From Ectopseudomonas khazarica (GTDB lineage: Bacteria; Pseudomonadota; Gammaproteobacteria; Pseudomonadales; Pseudomonadaceae): 64,000 nt of DNA. The notes beneath the pieces are model-generated. The model was given only the letters and a program-made list of their open reading frames with translations, was not told where the DNA came from and searched no databases. Below, piece by piece: positions 56,363-62,784 of this stretch; position 1 is the first letter of the stretch, and every line of letters starts with the position of its first letter. The position numbers and the translations under genes are program-made. The stretch covers positions 248,001-312,000 of the forward strand of contig NZ_SBHZ01000001.1 in NCBI RefSeq assembly GCF_004521985.1, written 5' to 3'.

Positions 56363-57862
56363 TCAGCTGGTGCGCGCGTCCGGGGTCAGGTCGCGGCCGA
56401 GGCTCTTGAGGCTGCTGTCGTCGACGCTATCGTCCTGGCGGTTCTGCAGCACGGTGTGCAGGTGCGCCTCCGGGTCGTAGTCGTCTTCTTCCACTTCCTG
56501 CTGTTCGTCGGGCAGGAAGATGTTCAGCGCAATGGCACTGAAGGCTCCGATGGTGATCGGCGAGCCGAAGATGTTCTTCAGCACGTCCGGCATGTGCGAC
56601 AGCACCTCCGGTACGCCGGCGACTCCCAGGCCGAGGCCCAGGGAGATGGCCACGATCAGCACGTTGCGACGGTGCAGACCGGCTTCGCTGAGAATCTTGA
56701 TGCCGGCGACCGCCACGGTGCCGAACATGATCAGGGTGGCGCCGCCGAGCACCGGCTTGGGCATCAGCTGCAGCACCGCACCGACCGCCGGGAACAGGCC
56801 CAGCAGGATGAGGATGGCGGCGATGTAGAAGGCCACGTGGCGGCTGGCGACGCCGGTGAGCTGGATCACCCCGTTGTTCTGGCTGAACGTGGTCATCGGC
56901 AGGCTGTTGAACATGGCGGCGACTGCCGAGTTGCAGCCGTCGGCCAGCACCCCGGACTTGATCCGGCGCATGTACAGCGGGCCCTTGACCGGCTGCTTGG
57001 AGATGATCGAGTTGGCCGTCAGGTCGCCAGCGGTTTCCAGCGGGGTGATCAGGAAGATCACGGCGATGGGCACGAAGGCGATCCAGTCGAAGCTGAAACC
57101 GTACTTGAACGGTTGCGGCACGCTGAGCAGCGGCACCTCGGCCATGTTGGCGAAATCCACCCGACCGTTGAACCAGGCCACGGCGAAGCCGAGGGTCAGG
57201 CCGATGATCACGGCCGACAGGCGCAGCACCTGTGATGGCGCACGGTTGAGCAGGACGATGGTGCCCAGCACCAGGCCGCCGAGCGCCAGGTGGTGCAGGG
57301 CGCCGAGATCGGCAGCGCCGTAGCCGCCGGCGAGGTCGGTCATGCCCACCTTGATCAGCGACAGGCCCATCAGGCAGATGATGGTGCCGGTCACCACCGG
57401 GGTGATCACCTTGCGCAGCTTGTTGATGAACTGGCTGAAGGTGATTTCGACGAAGGCCGCGCAGAAGCAGATGCCGAACAGCGTGGCGAGAATTTCCTCC
57501 TCGCTGGCGCCGCGGCCCTTGACGATGAAGCCGGCGCTGAGGATCACGCTGAGGAAGCCGAAGCTGGTGCCCTGCAGGCACAGCAGGCCGGAACCGATCG
57601 GGCCGATGCGCTTGGCCTGGACGAAGGTGCCGAGGCCCGAGACGAACAGGGCCATGCTCACCAGGTAGGGCACGTGGGCGCCGAGGCCCAGGGCACTGCC
57701 GACGATCAGGGTGGGGGTGATTATGCCGACGAAGCTGGCCAGCACATGCTGCAGCGCCGCGAACAGGGCGGGGGCGAAAGCGGGGGTGTCATCCAACTGG
57801 TAGATCAGGTCGCTGTTGCCGGTAGGCGCAGCTGGGGTGGGGGCGTTGCTGTTTGTGGTCAT
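56363..57862 (-). CDS. NCS2-family purine (xanthine/urate) permease
   Basis: 499 residues from the ATG at 57862 (MTTNSNAPTPAAPTGNSDLI), which has CAGG eight bases before it; an ATG at 57877 adds five residues. It has about 14 membrane helices and NCS2 motifs: ALQHVLASFVGIITPTLIVG, the TPLETAGDLTANS helix and SLPMTTFSQNNGVIQLTGVA. It imports xanthine, urate or a related base; context favours urate or xanthine. Confidence 0.92.
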   Translation of the reverse strand: MTTNSNAPTPAAPTGNSDLIYQLDDTPAFAPALFAALQHVLASFVGIITPTLIVGSALGLGAHVPYLVSMALFVSGLGTFVQAKRIGPIGSGLLCLQGTSFGFLSVILSAGFIVKGRGASEEEILATLFGICFCAAFVEITFSQFINKLRKVITPVVTGTIICLMGLSLIKVGMTDLAGGYGAADLGALHHLALGGLVLGTIVLLNRAPSQVLRLSAVIIGLTLGFAVAWFNGRVDFANMAEVPLLSVPQPFKYGFSFDWIAFVPIAVIFLITPLETAGDLTANSIISKQPVKGPLYMRRIKSGVLADGCNSAVAAMFNSLPMTTFSQNNGVIQLTGVASRHVAFYIAAILILLGLFPAVGAVLQLMPKPVLGGATLIMFGTVAVAGIKILSEAGLHRRNVLIVAISLGLGLGVAGVPEVLSHMPDVLKNIFGSPITIGAFSAIALNIFLPDEQQEVEEDDYDPEAHLHTVLQNRQDDSVDDSSLKSLGRDLTPDARTS

Positions 57863-57942
57863 GTCATAGCCTGCCATTTGTTTTTATACGGTCATGGGCT
57901 TACACGAGGCTTCACGGCACCTCTTTCCTGTTTGCTAGAAAG

Positions 57943-57958
57943 TTGTCTAGGTGGTCAG
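57943..57958. promoter_or_regulatory. Possible RutR-like half-conserved operator before NCS2
   Basis: TTGTCTAGGTGGTCAG matches 11 of 14 fixed positions of TTGACCA-NN-TGGTCAA; the right half is intact. Its right arm TGGTCAG is identical to that at 61600. Confidence 0.3.
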
Positions 57959-58012
57959 GATGTGGCGACTATAGCAACATGTGGACATGGTTAAAAACAA
58001 TTTATTTATGGA

Positions 58013-58022
58013 TTGTGCACAA
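58013..58022. promoter_or_regulatory. TTGTGCACAA palindrome upstream of NCS2 permease
   Basis: A perfect palindrome of the TTGT-NN-ACAA family. It overlaps the T run (minus strand) of the puuD terminator, so end of one unit and control of the next share the same bases. It is about 150 bp upstream of the NCS2 start. Confidence 0.55.
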
Positions 58023-58060
58023 AAAAAGAACCGCCGGTCAGCTCGCGCTGCCGGCGGTTC
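58021..58060 (-). terminator. Rho-independent terminator of the puuD operon
   Basis: GAACCGCCGG (58028-58037) and CCGGCGGTTC (58051-58060) form a 10-bp stem. On the minus strand it is followed by seven T residues. It lies 51 bp after the puuD stop. Confidence 0.88.
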
Positions 58061-58111
58061 CGGGGCGTAAAAAGATGCCGCGCCCAGTCACGGGCACGGC
58101 ACGTGTGGCAA

Positions 58112-59407
58112 TCAGTTGGTCGGTGCGCCCTTGGCGATCCAGTTGCCGATCAGGTCGCGCTCGTCCTGGGTCATCTGGGTGATGTTGCCCAGCGGCATGA
58201 TCTGCGAGGCAACGCTCTGGGCGTGGATCTTCGCGGCCTGAGCCTGCATCTGCTCGGGCGTGTCGAGCATCAGGCCGGCTGGCGCCGCGCTGAACATCGG
58301 GCTGCTCGGGGTGGCCGAATGGCAGACGGTGCAGCGTTCATGGATCACGCTCTCGACCTTGCCGAAGTCGGCAGCCGTCGCCGCTCCACCTGTTGCCGGG
58401 GCCGGGTTTTCCTGGGCATCTGGCTGGCTGCTGGCAACTTCTTCCACCTTGCTCAGGGTCTCGCTGGCTGCCGGCTGTTCCACGGCTGCCACCGGGGCAG
58501 CAGCGGGAGCGCGGTTCGCCGGGGAGGTGACATAGGCCAGGCAGATCATGCCCAGGGCTGCGGCCGGCAGGGTCCAGACATACTTGCTGCTGTCGTGGCG
58601 GGTGTTGAAGTAGTGGCGTACCAGCACGGCCAGGATCGCGATGCCCGCCAGGATCAGCCAGTTGTACTGGCTGCCGTAGGTGCTCGGGAAATGGTTGCTG
58701 ATCATGATGAACAGCACCGGCAGGGTGAAGTAGTTGTTGTGACGCGAGCGCAGCAGGCCCTTGGCCGGCAGCAGCGGGTCGGGGGTGGTGTTGGTTTCGA
58801 TGGCCTTAACCAGCGCGCGCTGGGCCGGCATGATGGTGAAGAACACGTTGCCGACCATGATGGTGCCGATGATGGCGCCGACATGGATGTACGCGGCACG
58901 ACCGCTGAAGATCTGGCTGAAGCCATAGGCCGCGGCGATGATCAGCACGAACAGCACGGCGCCGAGCAGGGCCGGGCGCTTGCCCAGCGGCGAGTCGCAG
59001 AGCACGTGATAGATCAGGTAGCTGGCGGCCATGGAGCCGAGGCCGATGGCGATGGCGGCGGCTGGCGCCAGATCGACACCCGGCTTGACCAGGTACAGGC
59101 TCGGGTTGAGGTAGTAGACCACCAGCAGCAGGGCGACGCCTGACAGCCAGGTGAAGTAGGCCTCCCATTTGAACCAGTGCAGGTTCTCCGGCATTTTCGG
59201 GGGGGCCAGCTTGTATTTTTCCAGGTGGTAGATCCCGCCGCCGTGGATCGCCCAGAGGTCGCCCGAGAGGCCCTCGCGTGGGTTGCTACGGTTGAGGTTG
59301 TTCTCCAGCCAGACGAAATAGAAGGATGCGCCGATCCAGGCGATGCCGGTGATCATATGGATCCAGCGGACGCCCAGGTTTAGCCATTCGGTGAAATGTG
59401 CTTCCAC
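58112..59407 (-). CDS. puuD: Membrane urate hydroxylase PuuD (uricase with cytochrome c domain)
   Basis: 431 residues. The N-terminal ~300 residues hold eight or nine membrane helices (WIHMITGIAWIGASFYFVWL at the start). An Ala/Pro linker follows, then a C-terminal cytochrome c domain with heme motif CTVCH and the distal Met in IMPLGN. PuuD oxidises urate to 5-hydroxyisourate and passes electrons to the respiratory chain. It is last in the puuE-uraD-allA-puuD run, and its heme attachment would need the Ccm system encoded upstream. Confidence 0.94.
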   Translation of the reverse strand: MEAHFTEWLNLGVRWIHMITGIAWIGASFYFVWLENNLNRSNPREGLSGDLWAIHGGGIYHLEKYKLAPPKMPENLHWFKWEAYFTWLSGVALLLVVYYLNPSLYLVKPGVDLAPAAAIAIGLGSMAASYLIYHVLCDSPLGKRPALLGAVLFVLIIAAAYGFSQIFSGRAAYIHVGAIIGTIMVGNVFFTIMPAQRALVKAIETNTTPDPLLPAKGLLRSRHNNYFTLPVLFIMISNHFPSTYGSQYNWLILAGIAILAVLVRHYFNTRHDSSKYVWTLPAAALGMICLAYVTSPANRAPAAAPVAAVEQPAASETLSKVEEVASSQPDAQENPAPATGGAATAADFGKVESVIHERCTVCHSATPSSPMFSAAPAGLMLDTPEQMQAQAAKIHAQSVASQIMPLGNITQMTQDERDLIGNWIAKGAPTN

Positions 59408-59454
59408 GATCTGTACCTCTTTCCCGGGGGAGACACGCCAGCCCCGGGCTTCTC

Positions 59455-59958
59455 TTATTGGTGGGGGTTGAGGAGAAGAAGCTCGTCCTCATTGAAGAAA
59501 TGCTCATCGCAGTTGTTGCCGGAACCACTGCGATCAACCACCAGGAAGTCATCCCGCTTTTCGATCGTCAGCACCGGGTGGTGCCAGACGCCGCGATGGT
59601 AATTGACGCCCTGCCTGCCATTGCTGAGGAAGGCACGGACGGACCCTGATACAGGTACATCGCCAACTGGCGCGACCACGATCAGAAAGGGGTTGCCGAG
59701 CAGCGGGACGAAGGCCTGGCTGCCCAGCGGATGGCGTTCCAGCATGCGGATGGTCAGCGGCATCTGCAGCGCCTCGGCGCTGAAGATGCTGATGATGGCC
59801 TGGTCCTCCGGCTGCGCCGTCTCCACGCTGGCCAGCTTGTGATAGCGGCGGGTGGAGCCGTTGTTGATCATGAAGAAATCGCTGCCTTCGGTTTCGATCA
59901 CGTCACCGAAAGGGGCGAAGGCTTCTTTGCTCAGGGGCTCGATGGTCAGGCTACGCAT
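59455..59958 (-). CDS. allA: Ureidoglycolate lyase AllA
   Basis: 167 residues from the ATG at 59958 (MRSLTIEPLSKEAFAPFGDV). Family motifs: MINNGSTRRYHKLASV, ERHPLGSQAFVPL, GVNYHRGVWHHPVLTI. It splits ureidoglycolate into glyoxylate and urea. It follows uraD by 41 bp and precedes puuD by 47 bp. An allantoicase gene expected next to it is absent. Confidence 0.95.
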   Translation of the reverse strand: MRSLTIEPLSKEAFAPFGDVIETEGSDFFMINNGSTRRYHKLASVETAQPEDQAIISIFSAEALQMPLTIRMLERHPLGSQAFVPLLGNPFLIVVAPVGDVPVSGSVRAFLSNGRQGVNYHRGVWHHPVLTIEKRDDFLVVDRSGSGNNCDEHFFNEDELLLLNPHQ

Positions 59959-59999
59959 GGCTGTTCTACTTGTTCTGTTCGGTTGAAGGGGGCAGCGCC

Positions 60000-60515
60000 T
60001 TACAGCTGCTGCAGGCGGAATAGGGCGATCTTGTTGATCTCGGCCAGGGCGGTGCTGAACTCCTGCTCCGGGCTGTTGTGAATGCGCTCTTCGAAGGCTG
60101 CCAGGATCTGGTGGCGGTTGCTGCCCTTGACGGCCTTGATGAAGGGGAAGCCGAACTTGGCCTTGTAGGCGTCGTTGAGCTCGGTGAAGCGGGCGAACTC
60201 CTCGGCGGTGCATTCGTGGATGCCGGCACCGGACTGCTCGGCGGTGCTGGAGGCTGTCAGTTCGCCGCGCACGGCAGCCTTGCCGGCCAGGTCCGGGTGC
60301 GCGTTGATCAGCGCCAGCTGGGCATCCGCGCTGGCGGACAGGAGGATGTCGGCCATGCGCTGCTGCAGCCCGTCGATGTCGTCGACGCTGTCGTCCAGGC
60401 CAAGGTCATACGCCTTCTCGGCCACCCAGGGCGAGTGCTCGTAGATGTCGGCGAAGGCCGCGACGAACGCGTCACGGCTCAGCTGGGAAGGGGTCAGGGT
60501 CTGGAAACGGCTCAT
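60000..60515 (-). CDS. uraD: OHCU decarboxylase UraD
   Basis: 171 residues from the ATG at 60515 (MSRFQTLTPSQLSRDAFVAA). An all-helical OHCU decarboxylase with active-site segments INAHPDLAGKAAVRGELTAS and STAEQSGAG, and FGFPFIKAVKGSNRHQIL. It converts OHCU to S-allantoin. It begins 11 bp after puuE. Confidence 0.95.
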   Translation of the reverse strand: MSRFQTLTPSQLSRDAFVAAFADIYEHSPWVAEKAYDLGLDDSVDDIDGLQQRMADILLSASADAQLALINAHPDLAGKAAVRGELTASSTAEQSGAGIHECTAEEFARFTELNDAYKAKFGFPFIKAVKGSNRHQILAAFEERIHNSPEQEFSTALAEINKIALFRLQQL

Positions 60516-60526
60516 GGGCGGCTCTC

Positions 60527-61453
60527 TCATTCGGTCGCGCGGAAGGGGTGGGTGGCGTGCCAGTGCCTGGCGATGTCGACACGGCGGGCACACCAGACCT
60601 TGTCATGGCGCTTCACGTATTCGATGAAGCGGGCCAGCGACGCCAGGCGGGCCGGCCGGCCGAGCAGGCGACAATGCATGCCGATCGACAGCATCTTCGG
60701 CGCGCCGGCTTCGCCCTCGGCGTAGAGCACGTCGAAGGCGTCCTTGAGGTATTCGAAGAAGTCGTCGCCCTTGTTGAAGCCCTGCACCTGGGTGAAGCGC
60801 ATGTCGTTGGTGTCCAGGGTGTAGGGGATCACCAGGTGCGGCTTCTCCACGGTACTGGCCGGGTCCCAGTAGGGCAGGTCGTCGTCGTAGGTGTCGGAGT
60901 CGTAGAGGAAGCCACCCTCTTCACGCACGATGCGCCGGGTGTTCGGGCCCAGGCGGCCGGTGTACCAGCCCAGCGGGCGTTCGCCGGTCAGCTCGGTGAG
61001 AATACGGATGGCCTCGAGCATGTGCTCGCGCTCGCCGGCTTCGTCCATGTTCTGGTAGTCGATCCAGCGATAGCCATGGCTGCAGATCTCATGGCCGGCG
61101 GCGACCATCTGCTTGATCACCTCAGGGTGACGCTGGGCGGCCATGGCCACGGCGAAGACGGTCAGCGGAATGTCGTGCTTGCGGAACAGCTCGAGCAGGC
61201 GCCAGACCCCGGCGCGGCTGCCGTACTCGTAGAGCGACTCCATGCACAGGTTGCGCTGGCCCTGCAGCGGCTGGGCGGCGACCATCTCGGAGAGGAAGGC
61301 CTCGGATTCCTTGTCCCCATGAAGAATGTTGCGCTCGCCACCCTCTTCGTAGTTGAGCACGAAGGACAGGGCGATACGGGCGTCGCCCGGCCAGTGCGGG
61401 TGGGGCGGGTTGGCGCCGTAGCCGATCAGATCGCGTGGGTAATCAGCGTTCAC
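60527..61453 (-). CDS. puuE: Allantoinase PuuE (polysaccharide deacetylase type)
   Basis: 308 residues. It belongs to the NodB/deacetylase-like allantoinase class, metal-independent and unrelated to AllB: NYEEGGERNILHGD, ICSHGYRWIDYQNMDEAGER, LGWYTGRLGPNTRRIV, and IGMHCRLLGRPARLASLARF. It opens allantoin to allantoate. It is the first gene of the minus-strand urate operon; a TTGTATACAA site lies 73 bp upstream. Confidence 0.95.
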   Translation of the reverse strand: MNADYPRDLIGYGANPPHPHWPGDARIALSFVLNYEEGGERNILHGDKESEAFLSEMVAAQPLQGQRNLCMESLYEYGSRAGVWRLLELFRKHDIPLTVFAVAMAAQRHPEVIKQMVAAGHEICSHGYRWIDYQNMDEAGEREHMLEAIRILTELTGERPLGWYTGRLGPNTRRIVREEGGFLYDSDTYDDDLPYWDPASTVEKPHLVIPYTLDTNDMRFTQVQGFNKGDDFFEYLKDAFDVLYAEGEAGAPKMLSIGMHCRLLGRPARLASLARFIEYVKRHDKVWCARRVDIARHWHATHPFRATE

Positions 61454-61525
61454 TGCAGTCTTCCTGTATGGAGCGTTGCGGTCACTGCGTGCCTGGCTTC
61501 AGGGTTACGCGACCGGGATGGCTAA

Positions 61526-61535
61526 TTGTATACAA
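61526..61535. promoter_or_regulatory. TTGTATACAA palindrome at the puuE promoter
   Basis: A perfect 10-bp palindrome identical to 51483-51492, in the AT-rich divergent region between puuE and uraH (61454-61854). That region otherwise holds only regulatory elements. Confidence 0.62.
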
Positions 61536-61599
61536 AGTAGATTGCCGTTTGTAAATCGACTTTTCATTATTTTATCGGCCGTGCGGCATAACCGGAAAT

Positions 61600-61615
61600 T
61601 TGCCCGGATGGTCAG
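61600..61615. promoter_or_regulatory. Possible RutR-like operator between puuE and uraH
   Basis: TTGCCCGGATGGTCAG matches 11 of 14 fixed positions of TTGACCA-NN-TGGTCAA; the right arm equals that at 57943. Confidence 0.3.
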
Positions 61616-61706
61616 CTCTGAGCCGCTTACGCAGCGCCAAGCGTGCATCGCAACGGACTTCGCCATGAACCTGTTTGGTGCATGGCAGAAAGCGGCGAGC
61701 TAATTA

Positions 61707-61716
61707 TTGTGTACAA
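61707..61716. promoter_or_regulatory. TTGTGTACAA palindrome upstream of uraH
   Basis: An exact match to TTGT-NN-ACAA, 139 bp before the uraH start and 181 bp from the puuE-side site. Confidence 0.58.
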
Positions 61717-61802
61717 TTTGTCTGTGAAAGTGTTGTATATTCTGCCTGCATGCTATCCTGCCAATGCGTCGGAGCATTGCGACGAACCGATTTCAACAGA
61801 GC

Positions 61803-61910
61803 AGAGGAGGTGTGGTGTCCGTCTGGCGCTGGGCGCAACGGGCATCCGAGACCCATGGGACGTTTGACTACGCATGTACTGGACGCCGCGCACGGTTGCC
61901 CAGGGAGTGA
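61803..61910 (+). other. Strong Shine-Dalgarno and short leader reading frame overlapping uraH start
   Basis: AGAGGAGG at 61803-61810 is 44 bases before the uraH ATG, too far to serve it. It is suitably placed for GTG 61815, which opens a 31-codon frame (SVWRWAQRASETHGTFDYAC follows) ending at TGA 61908-61910 in a different frame, past the uraH start. It could be a coupled leader peptide or coincidence. Confidence 0.35.
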
Positions 61911-62208
61911 CATCAAGGTCGAGCTGTACCGCGTCGAAGGCGCGCAGCTGGAGCTGATCAACAGCGTTACCACCAATCACGATGGCCGCTGCGATGCGCC
62001 GGTGCTGCAGGGCGATGACTACCGCACGGGCGTCTATCAACTGCACTTCCATGCCGGTGACTACTACCGCGCACGTGGCGTGAAGCTGCCGGACACGGCC
62101 TTCCTCGACGTGATCGTGCTGCGCTTCGGCATCGATGCGGGCCAGGAGCACTACCACGTGCCGCTGCTGATTTCCCCCTACAGCTACTCCACCTATCGCG
62201 GTAGCTGA
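61855..62208 (+). CDS. uraH: 5-hydroxyisourate hydrolase UraH
   Basis: 117 residues from the ATG at 61855 (MGRLTTHVLDAAHGCPGSDI). A transthyretin-like protein with active-site His residues in LTTHVLD and HYHVPLLIS, and the diagnostic YRGS C-terminus. It hydrolyses PuuD's product to OHCU for UraD. No ribosome binding site lies directly before the ATG. Confidence 0.95.
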   Translation: MGRLTTHVLDAAHGCPGSDIKVELYRVEGAQLELINSVTTNHDGRCDAPVLQGDDYRTGVYQLHFHAGDYYRARGVKLPDTAFLDVIVLRFGIDAGQEHYHVPLLISPYSYSTYRGS

Positions 62209-62273
62209 GTGAGCGGCAGGCCACTGCCTGCCGGACGAATGCTTGTCACCCTCAGACTCGTTTGAGTCCTTAC

Positions 62274-62301
62274 GCCCGCTCACACTGCGGGCTTTTTTTT
62301 G
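62274..62301 (+). terminator. Rho-independent terminator of uraH
   Basis: GCCCGC, a 7-base loop, GCGGGC and eight or more T residues, 66 bp after the uraH stop. Confidence 0.9.
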
Positions 62302-62422
62302 CCCGCATTTCGGGGGGAGGGGCTGTAGCTGGGTGATCCATCATCACGGCCCATCGATGGCGCGTCTGTTTCGATTGGTGTGGGGGGAGAGCACCTTGCC
62401 GAGCTGATCTTCGGTGCACGCT

Positions 62423-62500
62423 CCGGATGAAAGCCGGGTATGGGCTGGCGGCGTGCCTGCCGCTGCTGAGACAAACGAAAAAACCGGTACAGGGCCGTAG
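62423..62500. repeat. Degraded copy of the repeat/terminator segment at 62666-62760
   Basis: CCGGATGAAAGCCGGG (62423) and CAAACGAAAAAACCGG (62473) resemble CCGGATGAAATCCGGG (62666) and CAAACGAAAAACCCCGG (62729) in the same order and at similar spacing. Between 62302 and 62784 I see only such repeats, no gene. Confidence 0.4.
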
Positions 62501-62590
62501 CGCTGTTCACATAAGAAGTGGTCGGACACGATCAGTCCCCTAGCCCCCTTTGGGGAGAGGGAAACTGGCAGTTTTGTGGCATTTCGGCCC

Positions 62591-62626
62591 TCTCCCCCAG
62601 CCCCTCTCCCATGAATGGGAGAGGGG
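62591..62626 (+). repeat. Intergenic palindromic repeat, copy 2
   Basis: TCTCCCCCAG, CCCCTCTCCC, loop ATGAAT, GGGAGAGGGG: the same as 41741-41776 apart from the loop. Confidence 0.75.
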
Positions 62627-62660
62627 AGCCAAGCGTGTGCAACCCTGAATGCACAGACCC

Positions 62661-62682
62661 GTAGCCCGGATGAAATCCGGGG
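62661..62682 (+). repeat. Intergenic palindromic repeat (GTAGCCCGGAT family)
   Basis: GTAGCCCGGATGAAATCCGG plus GG, identical to the inverted copy at 41865-41886. Confidence 0.75.
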
Positions 62683-62734
62683 CCGGCAACCTGCTTGCGG
62701 ATTGCGCATCCGCCCGTCGCTGCCGGGCCAAACG

Positions 62735-62758
62735 AAAAACCCCGGCACGAGGCCGGGG
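62735..62758 (-). terminator. Rho-independent terminator of the AzgA-like permease
   Basis: CCCCGGC (62740-62746) and GCCGGGG (62752-62758) with a 5-base loop; on the minus strand it is followed by five T. It lies 26 bp after the permease stop. Confidence 0.88.
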
Positions 62759-62784
62759 CTGCGATCAGCGCGGAACGCCTGCGT

